A stretch of 64,000 bases of DNA from an uncultured Chloroflexales bacterium (GTDB lineage: Bacteria > Chloroflexota > Chloroflexia > Chloroflexales > Chloroflexaceae): positions 129,420 to 193,419 of the forward strand of contig CALGUG010000065.1 in assembly GCA_937902315.1 (NCBI GenBank), in the 5' to 3' direction. Shown here piece by piece: positions 25,563 through 34,591 of the stretch. The notes beneath the pieces are model-generated. The model searched no databases, was not told the origin of the DNA, and saw only the letters and a list, made by a program, of their open reading frames with translations. Each line of letters opens with the position of its first letter. The stretch's first letter is position 1. The position numbers and the translations under genes are program-made.

Positions 25563-26381
25563 ATGCAGGAGTTCGCAACATTTGGGCAGTGGTTGAAACA
25601 TCAACGAAAATCTCAAGGGTTTACTCAATCTGCTTTAGCCGAACGCATCAATTGCGCTGTCGTCACCTTGCGGAAGATCGAAAGCAACGATCTTCGTCCC
25701 TCGCAACAAATGGTCCAACGGATCCTAACTGAACTAGCCATTCCAACAGCGGCCCAAACGGATCTGTTGGCGCTCGCCCGTAACGAGCAAGCGCTCAAAC
25801 GCACGAATCTACCCACACCACTTACTCGTCTGATCGGGCGCGAATATGAACTGGGTCGAGCGCTGCAAAGCCTACGCAGTGGCACGCGCTTGGTCAGCAT
25901 TGTAGGGAGTCCCGGGGTCGGCAAAAGCCGCCTCAGCCTCCAGATCGCCAGCGAATGCCGAGCGTTCTATCCCAACGGCTGTTACTACCTCGACTGCGCA
26001 CAGCTACAACAAGTGGCTGACTTCATTCCGGCTCTAGCCAATCTGTTCCATATCGAACTCTCAGGCAAACACGACAAATTGCATACGCTTGTACAAGCCC
26101 TAAGCGGCTCGAACATGCTGCTTGTGCTCGACCATAGCGAGCATTTGCTGGGCATCGCGTCGATTGTGGGCCACCTGTTGCAGCATCTACCGGGCCTCTC
26201 GATGCTGATCAGCAGCCGCAGCCGACTGCGCATTATGGGCGAGCAGGTTCTGCAAGTGCCCCCCTTTGGCACTGCCAAGCCAACAACAGTTACAAAACAG
26301 CACTTCACTAGAGGAGCTGTACCATGTGCCTGCCATCGCACTCTTTGCCGAGCGAGTACAGAGCCATGCTGCTCATTTTGA
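25563..26381 (+). CDS. XRE-NB-ARC-TPR regulator, N-terminal part (frameshifted at 26259-26264)
   Basis: The N-terminal HTH_XRE domain (about 8-62) includes FTQSALAERINCAVVTLRKIE. A STAND/NB-ARC ATPase follows: LIGREYELGRALQSL, Walker A GSPGVGKSRL (about 118-127), and a Walker B-like NMLLVLDHSEHLL. The frame follows the family through RLRIMGEQVLQVPP, then leaves it: the next residues are nonsense and the frame stops at 26381. The correct continuation (LALPSQQQ...) is in the +1 frame at 26266. GAGGAG lies 6 nt before the ATG. It reads as one 988-residue gene interrupted by one extra C in a C6 tract; a sequencing error, a mutation or a phase-variable switch are all possible. Confidence 0.82.
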   Translation: MQEFATFGQWLKHQRKSQGFTQSALAERINCAVVTLRKIESNDLRPSQQMVQRILTELAIPTAAQTDLLALARNEQALKRTNLPTPLTRLIGREYELGRALQSLRSGTRLVSIVGSPGVGKSRLSLQIASECRAFYPNGCYYLDCAQLQQVADFIPALANLFHIELSGKHDKLHTLVQALSGSNMLLVLDHSEHLLGIASIVGHLLQHLPGLSMLISSRSRLRIMGEQVLQVPPFGTAKPTTVTKQHFTRGAVPCACHRTLCRASTEPCCSF

Positions 26382-28527
26382 ACTTAACAAAAGAAATATT
26401 CATATAGTCGTAAACATCTGTATGCAACTCGACGGCAACCCGCTGGCGATCGAACTTGCAGCTGCTTGGGTCACAATCTTTTCGCTTCCGCAATTGCTCC
26501 AGCGCCTCAAAGGCAGCCTCACCCTGCTAAGCCAGCCCACCTCTGCTCAGCAAGGCGATGGACGCACCATGCGCTCGTGTATCGAAGCGAGCTACCAGCG
26601 ATTAGAAGCGCAAGAACAGGAACTTTTACAAGCTCTGGCCATCTTCCCGCATGGCTGCACACTCGATGCAGCTATCGCTATGATGGATAACGCCAACGAT
26701 AGTCATGCAATCTGCCACACCACCAACCCGCTGGCCCGCTTGCTCGATCACAATCTGCTCTATCAACAGAGCAGCGGCGAAGGCGAACTGCGTTTTGCGA
26801 TCTATGAACCGATTCGCATCTTTGCGCTTGAACAGGTCGAACAACAAAAAAAGCTGCTCGATCTGCAGCAAAGACAGAACAGCTTCTTCATTGGCTTGGC
26901 CGAACAACTGCGCCACGATCTGCATGGGCCACAGCAAGCAGAGTTACTGCAGCGCTTGGCGCAAGAGAACGCGAACTTACAAGCCATCTTGATTCGCGAG
27001 AGCGGGCCAACAGGCGATCCGCAGGTTATCTTAGGCCTGTGTAGTGCGCTCTGGCGCCTATGGGAGTTGCAATATCAAAGCTATGAAGGCCATAATTGGC
27101 TTAGTATCGCGCTCGATCTAAGCCAGCCCGCAGACTCGGCGCTGCAGGCCGACCTGCTGTGTGGTGCCGCTCACTTCGCCTATCAACTAGGGGACGAAGT
27201 CCAAGCCAAGCAGTTGCTCGATCAAGCCATACAGATCTGTAGAAGCCTAGGTTTAACGCATCTTGAAGTTGAAGCATTGGGCCTGATGGGCAGAATCGCA
27301 AGCCAGCGTTCAGAGTTTGAACTGGCCTATACCTTATTCCAAAACGCCTTACAACTGTTAAACAACAAGCCAAACCCTCAGCTCGAAGCCCAGATTCTCA
27401 ACGCCTTTGTACGGCTTGCGCCCGTTATGGAGGAACAAGAAGAGTTTGCAGCTTACTTCAGCACAAGTATCAAGCTCTGTCGCGAGTTAGGTGGATATTT
27501 TCTGCTAGGTCAAGCGCTCTTGGCCCAAGCGAGGTATTCGCTGTATCGTTGTGACTACGCCCAAGCCGCGCCGGCTTTACATGAAGCGTTGGATCACTTT
27601 CAAACTATCGAAAATTGGTACGGTGAAGGGCAGAGCTACCGCTACTTGCTTGAGCTGAGCCTGCTACAAAACCAGCTCTCTAAAGCCCAAAACTTTCTCT
27701 ACCAAGCTCAAAGCATCTTTCAGCAGCACCCGAACCAGCACCAAGAGGCTTGGCTACGCCTGCATGAGGGTCAGCTCGCACAACTGCTAGGAGACACCCA
27801 TACAGCATCCGCTTGTTATCAGAGTGCACTCTCACAGGCCCAACAACTCAACGAACGCGACTTGCGCGCCTACGCCCTCTACCAGATGGCTCAGGTAGCT
27901 CTTGTTGAAGGTGATCTGCGCCACGCTTATGAAGGCTTCCAGAGTGCCGCCTTTTTGATGCAGGCCATCAAGCGTCTAGCGCTCGCCGAACGTTGTCGTT
28001 TGCTTTACGAACGTATCAAGTACAATCACAATCGTCAAGAGAGCATCAAACAGATCGAAGAGCTCTTATCTAACTATCGTTTGCTCAAAAACCAAGCTGG
28101 TATCGCCTACAGTCAGCACTTTTTGGCAACATTATGGTCGCAACAAGGCGATTATGTCTTAGCGCAAGAGGCGCTCATAGAAAGCGCGATGATCGCCTGT
28201 AAACAGGCAGATTATCTGAACCTGCTCACATTGCTCTCAGATCTAGCGCTGCTCTGCTTACGCACGAAGCAAAGCTGCCAAATGGCAAAGCTGTACGCTC
28301 TGTGTCGCAGCCTCGAAGAGCGGATCGGCGCTGGCAATCAACAGCTCTACCTAACAAGCTTCGAGCTCAAATGGCACCGAAGCAGCCTAGAGAGCGTTCA
28401 AGCACATCTGCATAGCGATAGAACACGTATCGAAATAGAAGAGCAACCGTTGAGCTTGCAAACTATGCAAATAGCGATTCTGCAGGCCATCGCTTCGATC
28501 GGCATGATGCGCGAGGTTTCGCATTAA
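26266..28527 (+). CDS. XRE-NB-ARC-TPR regulator, C-terminal part (continuation in +1 frame)
   Basis: 753 codons continuing the 25563 gene. They begin exactly where the family's VPPLALPS motif should resume, then run through the end of NB-ARC (LDGNPLAIELAAAW, the GLPLA-type motif), a winged-helix region (SYQRLEAQEQELLQALAIFPHGCTL) and a long array of TPR-like helical repeats (about 230-740) rich in AxxxxxxAL patterns. No C-terminal LuxR HTH or effector domain. There is no plausible independent start, so separate translation is unlikely. Such proteins are ligand-gated switches; the target is unknown. Confidence 0.8.
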   Translation: MALPSQQQLQNSTSLEELYHVPAIALFAERVQSHAAHFELNKRNIHIVVNICMQLDGNPLAIELAAAWVTIFSLPQLLQRLKGSLTLLSQPTSAQQGDGRTMRSCIEASYQRLEAQEQELLQALAIFPHGCTLDAAIAMMDNANDSHAICHTTNPLARLLDHNLLYQQSSGEGELRFAIYEPIRIFALEQVEQQKKLLDLQQRQNSFFIGLAEQLRHDLHGPQQAELLQRLAQENANLQAILIRESGPTGDPQVILGLCSALWRLWELQYQSYEGHNWLSIALDLSQPADSALQADLLCGAAHFAYQLGDEVQAKQLLDQAIQICRSLGLTHLEVEALGLMGRIASQRSEFELAYTLFQNALQLLNNKPNPQLEAQILNAFVRLAPVMEEQEEFAAYFSTSIKLCRELGGYFLLGQALLAQARYSLYRCDYAQAAPALHEALDHFQTIENWYGEGQSYRYLLELSLLQNQLSKAQNFLYQAQSIFQQHPNQHQEAWLRLHEGQLAQLLGDTHTASACYQSALSQAQQLNERDLRAYALYQMAQVALVEGDLRHAYEGFQSAAFLMQAIKRLALAERCRLLYERIKYNHNRQESIKQIEELLSNYRLLKNQAGIAYSQHFLATLWSQQGDYVLAQEALIESAMIACKQADYLNLLTLLSDLALLCLRTKQSCQMAKLYALCRSLEERIGAGNQQLYLTSFELKWHRSSLESVQAHLHSDRTRIEIEEQPLSLQTMQIAILQAIASIGMMREVSH

Positions 28528-28538
28528 AGCAGTATAAT

Positions 28539-29090
28539 TCACCAACGTGCCCGCATTGTTAAGAGCGCGTCGTGGAGCCGATCAAGGTAGCTCGCGAACT
28601 CGGGCGATCCTAAATCGAGTTCGATCGGCACATCGAACTTGATCGGCACACTGGTCGAGATCGGAATGGTACGATGAAACTCGATCGGCACAGTGGTGCT
28701 CACCGGAACTGTGACATCGAGCGGAATAGGAATGTTAAACGTGCCCAACGAAGTCGAGATCGGCAGATCGACTTGCTGCTTAATCCGCACTTCAGTCTGG
28801 ATAGGAACCTCGATCGATTGGTCGACGGGCACATCGAGCCTGATGGGTAGGGTCTGGTCGATCCGAAAGTCGTAACGCAGCTTCTCTTGCTTGGCAGACA
28901 CCACCGCCGTCGCCAGTGTATCAAGCTCAGCACGCAGAGCTGAACGCACACCCACAAGCCAGCCGATCGTCACCATATGCAGCAGCAGAGAAACAACGAG
29001 CGCAACTTGGAGAATAAGCCAGCGTCGTTCTTGGCGGCGAGGCTGTTCAAGCACTTCACGATGGGTTTGGTTGGTATCAGGTCTCTGCAT
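28539..29090 (-). CDS. Membrane-anchored protein with periodic Pro-Ile/Val repeats
   Basis: A 183-residue protein. A charged N-terminus is followed by one membrane segment (about 25-48) and a short coiled coil. A region (about 78-160) then repeats a short unit of the type P-I/V-x-x-x-V-P (LPIRLDVPVDQS, VPIQTEVRI, IPIPLDVTVPVSTTVPIEF, VPIKFDVPIEL), suggesting a beta-solenoid or extended beta stalk outside the cell. Not recognised as a named family. It is convergent with the TPR gene and starts 34 nt from the divergent RuvC-like gene, with which it may share a control region. Confidence 0.68.
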   Translation of the reverse strand: MQRPDTNQTHREVLEQPRRQERRWLILQVALVVSLLLHMVTIGWLVGVRSALRAELDTLATAVVSAKQEKLRYDFRIDQTLPIRLDVPVDQSIEVPIQTEVRIKQQVDLPISTSLGTFNIPIPLDVTVPVSTTVPIEFHRTIPISTSVPIKFDVPIELDLGSPEFASYLDRLHDALLTMRARW

Positions 29091-29124
29091 TGCGCGCTTC
29101 CTTCTCTCTTGCTAAGGCGGAACC

Positions 29125-29676
29125 ATGACTCTTCAATGGAACGACGATAGTGATGATTATACGATCCTTCGCGCCCCTGAACCAAGCCCTGCTCCACGCG
29201 GGCCTGATCCAGCCCTGCTGGCGGTCGATCTCGGGCTGCGCACTGGCCTAGCCGCCTACAGCCGCGAAGGGCGCTTGCTCTGGTATCGCTCGCACAACTT
29301 CGGTTCGCTCGAACGTCTACGCAGAGGCGTCTCTGGCTTGCTGCATCAACACTCAACCCTGCAACAGCTTGTGCTCGAAGGCGGCGGTACGCTGGCCGTT
29401 CCGTGGGAGCGCGAAGCCGAACGTCGTCAGATCGCTTTGCTCAGCATTCAAGCTCACACATGGCGCAACGTGCTGCTCTACGATCGCGAACAACGCAAGG
29501 GCAAACAGGCCAAAAACCACGCCGATACACTGGCGCGCCGTATCATTGTCTGGTCGCAGGCCCCCAAGCCCACCTCGCTGCGCCACGACGCCGCCGAAGC
29601 GATTATGATCGGGCTGTGGGGTGTGCTCGAATTGGGCTGGCTGAGCGAACTCCCGCGCGAGCTGCGCCGCACCTAA
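29125..29676 (+). CDS. RuvC/RNase H-fold nuclease-like protein
   Basis: A 183-residue protein. The first strand carries the RuvC-like signature LLAVDLGLRTGLAAYS (Asp at about 33), the fourth strand LVLEGGG (Glu at about 84), and the C-terminal helix has RHDAAEAIMIG with an Asp, so the acidic triad of Holliday-junction resolvase-like RNase H folds is present. The highly charged middle (REAERRQIALL, REQRKGKQAKNH) fits nucleic-acid binding. It is not the housekeeping RuvC or YqgF by length and motif spacing. No partner gene is evident. The last 4 nt overlap the convergent exporter gene. Confidence 0.65.
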   Translation: MTLQWNDDSDDYTILRAPEPSPAPRGPDPALLAVDLGLRTGLAAYSREGRLLWYRSHNFGSLERLRRGVSGLLHQHSTLQQLVLEGGGTLAVPWEREAERRQIALLSIQAHTWRNVLLYDREQRKGKQAKNHADTLARRIIVWSQAPKPTSLRHDAAEAIMIGLWGVLELGWLSELPRELRRT

Positions 29677-30782
29677 GCCTCTTCAGCGCGTGCCTCGCTT
29701 GCAGCGCCAAGCGTCGCCAAATCATTGCTCAAGCGCTCGGCCGTCGCCAAAAGCGCCCCCAAATGCATCCAAGTAAGCGGCGTGAAACGGGTAGCACCCT
29801 CGGTAGTCGCTCGCTCGATCGCGGCCCGAAAGGCAGCGAATGCCGCTTTGCCCTCGGCAATATCAGCCGCCTCGAGCTGTTGAATGGCCCGCAGCTGCCT
29901 AGCTAAGCTGCCCAAGAGATCGGCATAGGCCAGCGTTAAATCGCTCGGCTCTGACCAGTCGAATCCATCGCGTCCGATGCTGCATTCATAGAGCGTGCGC
30001 GAAATCGAGCGCACCTGAATCACATTATGTTCGAGGATCGTCATAACGGCCTGAAAGTGCTCGACTTGAGCTTCTTGGGCATGCCGCAAAGGATGATACT
30101 TAAGATTCGTCGTGGCCCGCTGCATCATCGCCTGAGCCGCGCTCAAGGGTGTCTGCAAGCCACGAGCCGTCTCAAGGGCGCTCTGGGCTTGCTCTTGAGG
30201 CAAACCTTGGCCGATCGCTTGAGCAAGACGATCGAGCTGATCGGCAAGGGCATCGGCCAGTTTCTGAAGCGCTCCCTGCGTCGCGTCGAGATAACTGGGC
30301 GGCACCACAAACATATTCACGCAGACCCCGACCACAGCGCCTACAATGCTCTCTAAAATACGATAGCCCGCGTAGGAGAGGTTATCTGCGCCGCCAATAA
30401 ACAGCACGATCAAGCCGCTGATCGCCACTTGGGTCAGACCTTGAGCCGCCAAATGCAAACGCAAGCCCAGCGCCAAACCCAAGAAGGTGATCAAGCCCAC
30501 GCTCCAAACGCTTACACCGAGCAGCTGCGAGATAGCCAAAGCCAAGATCACCCCAGCCACAATGCCCACAATGCGTTGCGTCGCCAAACGCAGCGAGTCA
30601 GCGATCGTGACCTGAAACGATAACAAAGCCGCTAAAGGCGCGAAATAGGGGTGCTCTGAGCCACCAGGTAAGAGCGAACCAAGCTCCCAAGCCAGCATCA
30701 CTGCTACGGCCGATTTGATCACCCGTTCGCCCATACCCCAAGCACGAAGTTGGGCCACCAATCGCTCAAACAAGGTCTGCAC
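29673..30782 (-). CDS. Aromatic acid exporter (ArAE/FUSC) family protein
   Basis: A 369-residue protein. Six hydrophobic segments in the first 165 residues include AVAVMLAWELGSLLPGG, HPYFAPLAALLSFQVTIADSLRL, QRIVGIVAGVILALAI and ESIVGAVVGVCVNMFVVPP, the signature order of the FUSC/ArAE N-terminal membrane domain. A cytoplasmic helical half follows. Such half-size proteins are thought to form efflux pumps for aromatic carboxylates. Start at 30782; convergent overlap of 4 nt with the RuvC-like gene. The start region of 321 bp upstream holds no gene. Confidence 0.85.
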   Translation of the reverse strand: MQTLFERLVAQLRAWGMGERVIKSAVAVMLAWELGSLLPGGSEHPYFAPLAALLSFQVTIADSLRLATQRIVGIVAGVILALAISQLLGVSVWSVGLITFLGLALGLRLHLAAQGLTQVAISGLIVLFIGGADNLSYAGYRILESIVGAVVGVCVNMFVVPPSYLDATQGALQKLADALADQLDRLAQAIGQGLPQEQAQSALETARGLQTPLSAAQAMMQRATTNLKYHPLRHAQEAQVEHFQAVMTILEHNVIQVRSISRTLYECSIGRDGFDWSEPSDLTLAYADLLGSLARQLRAIQQLEAADIAEGKAAFAAFRAAIERATTEGATRFTPLTWMHLGALLATAERLSNDLATLGAASEARAEEA

Positions 30783-31130
30783 GTGGCATGCTACTCCTTT
30801 AGGCTACTAGCTCGTGAGTTACGCCCTATATGCGAAATAAGTTGGCTTGTGGCACAATATTTGCAACAAATGAACAAATCAACTTAGCAGTGAGTTTCTC
30901 ACTATTTCCAAACCATGCAACGTTGTTGTTATGTCTTGCGTATATAACAGAGCATGGGTAACATATTAGTAAGCGACACAACTATTTTTGCTCTTCTCAT
31001 CAGCATACCATATCTAGCCTGTTTCCTACCATACTCGCGCAAAAAATAGCCAAAAAAGCTCATGACAACAGAAGGCCATCTATGATAGAGTCATGATGAA
31101 GAGATGATTAAGAAGCCTACGAGGGATCTG
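30783..31130. other. Divergent intergenic region, no gene seen
   Basis: About 350 bp between the exporter and the zinc-ribbon gene; AT-rich, presumably two promoters. No repeat of type A or B and no strong hairpin. Confidence 0.5.
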
Positions 31131-31742
31131 ATGCTTTGTCCAACCTGTAGCGCCTCCATTCCAAACGATGCCCAATTCTGTATCGAGTGTGGCGCTTCCA
31201 TCACCCAAGTTGCCAGTGGCGTAACCCAGCGTATTGCTCCAGAACAAGGCTTGATCTGCCCGCACTGCGAGGCGAGCAATCCGAGCCACGCTTCCTTCTG
31301 TGTACGCTGTGGTGCCCGTCTGCAAGAGGCGTTCCGGCCATCGCATAGCTTCCAAACGGTGCCCAGCGATGGAGGTCTCTCGGCGCACCAAACGACGCCA
31401 CCCATGGCTCAAACAAACCAAGCCAACCAACCTACGCTCAACTCGACCATCTTCGGGCTGCCCGCCCCAATGCTCGATAGCATCTCGTGTGGTGTATTCT
31501 TGATCGGGCTGAGTTTGTTGATGATGCGTGGGATCATGTGGCCCGGCATCGTCTTGCTTGGTGGTCTGTGTCTCTTGCTGAGCACGGTTGGGCGAGAGCG
31601 CTATACCGATGCGCTAAAAATCTGTATCTGGACGGCAGGTCTGGCCTACTTCCTCTCTTCGAGGTGGATCTGGCCGGGGATTCTTCTGCTGGTGGGCGTT
31701 TCCTTTTTAATCGATACGTTTCAGAAATATCAAGAACCCTAG
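31131..31742 (+). CDS. Double zinc-ribbon membrane protein
   Basis: A 203-residue protein. Two zinc ribbons at the N-terminus (CPTC...CIEC and CPHC...CVRC, about residues 3-20 and 43-62) are followed by a polar linker and hydrophobic segments (about 120-200, likely three or four). This is a common bacterial design of zinc_ribbon_2 plus membrane domain, with unknown function. The ATG at 31131 is chosen because GAGGG lies 5 nt upstream and the first CxxC follows at once; an ATG at 31104 has a weaker site. A clear terminator follows. Confidence 0.82.
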   Translation: MLCPTCSASIPNDAQFCIECGASITQVASGVTQRIAPEQGLICPHCEASNPSHASFCVRCGARLQEAFRPSHSFQTVPSDGGLSAHQTTPPMAQTNQANQPTLNSTIFGLPAPMLDSISCGVFLIGLSLLMMRGIMWPGIVLLGGLCLLLSTVGRERYTDALKICIWTAGLAYFLSSRWIWPGILLLVGVSFLIDTFQKYQEP

Positions 31743-31805
31743 GCTGTACAGGGCTAGACGCGATTGAAAGGATCGTTGTGGAGAGCGCTAAAACCGATCA
31801 TCGTT

Positions 31806-31844
31806 AAGAGGTGTCGCTTGTACATGCGGCACCTCTTTTCTTTT
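31806..31844 (+). terminator. Rho-independent terminator of the zinc-ribbon gene
   Basis: AAGAGGTGTCGC pairs with GCGGCACCTCTT (one G-T pair, loop 8), followed by TTTTCTTTT. Confidence 0.88.
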
Positions 31845-31924
31845 GGCAATCATTGCTGTTTTGGCCTTCAACAGTGCGTCTTCTCGCTTTGCACATGCGC
31901 TTCGATGCCTTCAGCACGCTAGCG

Positions 31925-31990
31925 GCGAAGTCTCTGGCCCAAACAAGGCTTCTAGCGCGTCCGCCTACGGCTACCAACAGCCAATCCGTC
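31925..31990 (-). repeat. Type B dispersed repeat, copy 7 (reverse)
   Basis: GCGCGTCCGCCTACGGCTACCAAC (31955-31978) with the CTAGCGGCGAAGTCTCTGGCCC flank seen in other reverse copies. 31845-32378 holds only repeats and the leuD hairpin. Confidence 0.85.
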
Positions 31991-32169
31991 GCCACAGGGC
32001 TGTATCGACTGCGCTCGCAGCCGCCCCCAAATACAACAAACGGTATCGCTGCTTCTATTGGCTTCAGCAGAGCAGAACATGACTATTTTTTGTTGACTCG
32101 TCTTTAAGCAGATTAGCAAACAAGAGCAGAGGGCGGCGGGGCTAGCACACGCGCATCGGAGGTAGGGAG

Positions 32170-32260
32170 CAAAATAGCCCATCTGATAGCCGTAGGCGGA
32201 CGCGCCAGGGCACTCTTTTGAGGGAAGAGACCTTTACCGCCAACGAGACAAGAGAGATGT
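32170..32260 (+). repeat. Type B dispersed repeat, copy 8
   Basis: CTGATAGCCGTAGGCGGACGCGCCAGGG (32183-32210) and the trailing GACCTTTACCGCCAACGAG. Together with copy 7 it makes a head-to-head inverted pair about 200 bp apart with a type A-like interior fragment (TTGGCTTCAGCAGAG) between them. Confidence 0.85.
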
Positions 32261-32279
32261 GCTGAAAATAGCGTAGTCT

Positions 32280-32331
32280 AAGCAAAGGTAAGGGCTTTTG
32301 TGGATCAGCACAAAAGCCCTTACCTTTGCTT
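32280..32331. terminator. Perfect 23-bp hairpin after leuD
   Basis: AAGCAAAGGTAAGGGCTTTTGTG and its exact complement around a 6-nt loop, 48 nt past the leuD stop. No long T tract, but the stem is very stable; it probably ends or protects the BCAA transcript. Confidence 0.75.
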
Positions 32332-32378
32332 AATTGTTGCAGCTTTTTGACCGCGCCTATTGGCTAGATCGCCCGAAA

Positions 32379-33011
32379 CTAGTAGATGCGGGCGTTTGCG
32401 GCAGGCGCTAAGGTGTTAATGCGAGAAGGATTCTTGGCTTCGAAGGAGAGCACATTGTCTTTCTCCTTCAGCAAGAAGCCCAACTGATCGACACCCTCCA
32501 TCAGACAGTGCTTGGCGAAAGGATCGATATTGAAACCGATCTCTTGGTTGCCTTCCAGCACGATCTTCTGGTTGGGCAGATCGATGGTGATGGTGGTCGA
32601 AGGATCTTCTTCGCACATGCTGACCAGCTGATGATAAACTTCTTCATCAACAGCGATCGGCAACAGACCGATCTTGAGCGCGTTGCCTCGGAAGATATCG
32701 GCAAACGACGGGGCGATTACGGCCTTGAAGCCGTAGTCTTGCAGCGCCCAGGGTGCGTGCTCGCGCGAGCTACCCGAACCGAAGTTGCGGCCAGCAACCA
32801 AAATGGTCGCGCCAGCACATTCGGGGCGATTAAGCACAAAATCGGGGTTGGGGCTGCCGTCTTCGTTGTAGCGCCAGACCGAGAAGAGACCCTCACCCAG
32901 ACCGCTCTTGTCGGTCACTTTCAGATATTTCGCAGGAATCACCTGGTCGGTGTCGATATTGTCGATTGGCAGAGCAACGGCCTTGCCCGCAAAAGTTTTC
33001 ACTGGTTCCAT
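32379..33011 (-). CDS. leuD: 3-isopropylmalate dehydratase small subunit
   Basis: A 210-residue protein of the expected length. It contains the aconitase-swivel signature DNIDTDQVIPAKYL near the N-terminus and NFGSGSSREHAPWAL in the middle. LeuCD isomerises 2-isopropylmalate to 3-isopropylmalate for leucine and, in the citramalate route, citramalate to beta-methylmalate for isoleucine; with cimA next door, both uses are likely here. It is the last gene of the minus-strand cluster and is separated from leuC by a 75-nt spacer with a hairpin. Confidence 0.96.
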   Translation of the reverse strand: MEPVKTFAGKAVALPIDNIDTDQVIPAKYLKVTDKSGLGEGLFSVWRYNEDGSPNPDFVLNRPECAGATILVAGRNFGSGSSREHAPWALQDYGFKAVIAPSFADIFRGNALKIGLLPIAVDEEVYHQLVSMCEEDPSTTITIDLPNQKIVLEGNQEIGFNIDPFAKHCLMEGVDQLGFLLKEKDNVLSFEAKNPSRINTLAPAANARIY

Positions 33012-33030
33012 TTAGAGTCTTCCTTATTGG

Positions 33031-33064
33031 CAGCGCTTGTGAATCAGGCTTTTCACAAGCGCTG
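33031..33064. terminator. Intercistronic hairpin, leuC-leuD
   Basis: CAGCGCTTGTGAA pairs with TTCACAAGCGCTG (13 bp) around an 8-nt loop. It has no T tract, so it may be a partial terminator, processing site or stability element. Confidence 0.65.
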
Positions 33065-33086
33065 CAATAGCTCAAGAACGATCACA

Positions 33087-34511
33087 TTAGGACAACATGG
33101 TGCGGGGATCGGTAACTTTACCAGTCACAGCCGAAGCAGCAGCGGTCAGCGGGCTCGCCAAGAAGGTGCGAGCGCCCGGGCCTTGGCGGCCAACGAAGTT
33201 GCGGTTGCTGGTGCTAACGGCGTACTTGCCCGGAGGCACCTTGTCGTCGTTCATCGCCAGACAGGCCGAACAACCTGCTTCGCGCCACTCGGCACCCGCC
33301 TCCTTGAAGATCTTGTCCAGACCCTCTTTTTCGGCTTGGGCGCGCACACGCTGCGAACCGGGAACCACCATCACACGCACGTTGTCGGCGATCTTGCGGC
33401 CCTTCAGGAAGTTGGCAGCTTGGCGCAGGTCAGAGATACGGCCGTTGGTGCAGCTACCGATGAAGACCATATCGATCTTGTGGCCCAGCAGCGGCTTGCC
33501 CGGCTCTAGCTCCATATACTTGAGAGCCTTGTCGAGCTCTTGGCGGCTGCCCGCATCGGGCATGTCGTCGAAGGTCGGAACGGGCTTGTCGATCGGAATA
33601 CCCATGCCCGGGTTGGTACCGTAGGTGATCATAGGCACCAGCTCGTCGGCGTTGAGGGTCATTTCGTGATCGAAGACTGCGCCCTCGTCGGTCGGCAGTG
33701 TGCGCCAGTAAGCCACAGCGCGCTCCCAAGCTTCGCCTTGGGGTGCAAAGGGGCGACCAGCGATATAGTTGATGGTGGTGTCGTCGGGAGCGATCATACC
33801 AGCGCGAGCACCACCCTCGATCGACATATTGCAGATCGTCATACGCTCTTCCATCGAGAGAGCGCGAATGGCCGAACCCATATATTCGAAGACGTAGCCG
33901 GTGCCGCCACCCGTGCCATACTTAGCAATGATGCCAAGGATGATGTCTTTGGCGGTAACGCCCGGGCGCAGGGTACCATCGACACGCACGGCGCAGGTCT
34001 TGGGGCGGTTCTGGATCAGACACTGGGTCGCCAACACGTGCGCGACTTCGCTGGTGCCGATACCGAAGGCCAGCGCACCAAAAGCGCCGTGGGTGCTGGT
34101 GTGGCTGTCACCACACACAATCGTCATACCGGGCTGGGTCAAGCCCTGCTCGGGACCGATAATGTGCACGATGCCCTGGTTCTCGCTGCCCAGCTTGAAG
34201 AGCGGAATACCGAATTCGGCACAGTTCTTTTCCAACTGGTTGAGCTGGTTGGCAGCCACCGGGTCGAGCACCGGAATAATGCCAAGCTCGTTGCGCGGAG
34301 TCGTCGGGGTGCTATGGTCCATGGTCGCCAAAGTTAGGTCAGGGCGACGAACCTTCAAGCCCTTTTCGCGCAGCTGGGTGAAGGCTTGAGGCGAGGTTAC
34401 CTCGTGGATCAAGTGCAGGTCAATATAGATGACGCCCGGTGTCTCTGCGGTCTGTGGTCGCACAATGTGCGCATTCCATACTTTATCAAACAGTGTTTGT
34501 GGAGCGGTCAT
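33087..34511 (-). CDS. leuC: 3-isopropylmalate dehydratase large subunit
   Basis: A 474-residue aconitase-family protein. The [4Fe-4S] ligands are in GSCTNGRISDLR and CSACLAMNDD. Other family blocks are GDSHTSTHGAFGALAFGIGTSEV and the N-terminal TLFDKVWNAHIV. It is the bacterial LeuC1-type length and forms the heterodimer with LeuD. It lies between cimA and leuD in the same orientation. Confidence 0.97.
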   Translation of the reverse strand: MTAPQTLFDKVWNAHIVRPQTAETPGVIYIDLHLIHEVTSPQAFTQLREKGLKVRRPDLTLATMDHSTPTTPRNELGIIPVLDPVAANQLNQLEKNCAEFGIPLFKLGSENQGIVHIIGPEQGLTQPGMTIVCGDSHTSTHGAFGALAFGIGTSEVAHVLATQCLIQNRPKTCAVRVDGTLRPGVTAKDIILGIIAKYGTGGGTGYVFEYMGSAIRALSMEERMTICNMSIEGGARAGMIAPDDTTINYIAGRPFAPQGEAWERAVAYWRTLPTDEGAVFDHEMTLNADELVPMITYGTNPGMGIPIDKPVPTFDDMPDAGSRQELDKALKYMELEPGKPLLGHKIDMVFIGSCTNGRISDLRQAANFLKGRKIADNVRVMVVPGSQRVRAQAEKEGLDKIFKEAGAEWREAGCSACLAMNDDKVPPGKYAVSTSNRNFVGRQGPGARTFLASPLTAAASAVTGKVTDPRTMLS

Positions 34512-34547
34512 GTCTTCAGTTACTCCTCAGATCGTCTATTTGTCTCG

Positions 34548-34571
34548 GGGTGTTCGCTAGAGCGAACACCC
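34548..34571. terminator. Intercistronic hairpin, cimA-leuC
   Basis: GGGTGTTCGCT and AGCGAACACCC (11 bp) with only AG in the centre, located between the cimA stop and the leuC start. Confidence 0.6.
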
Positions 34572-34591
34572 AGTATTGGATAGAGTTCCGC

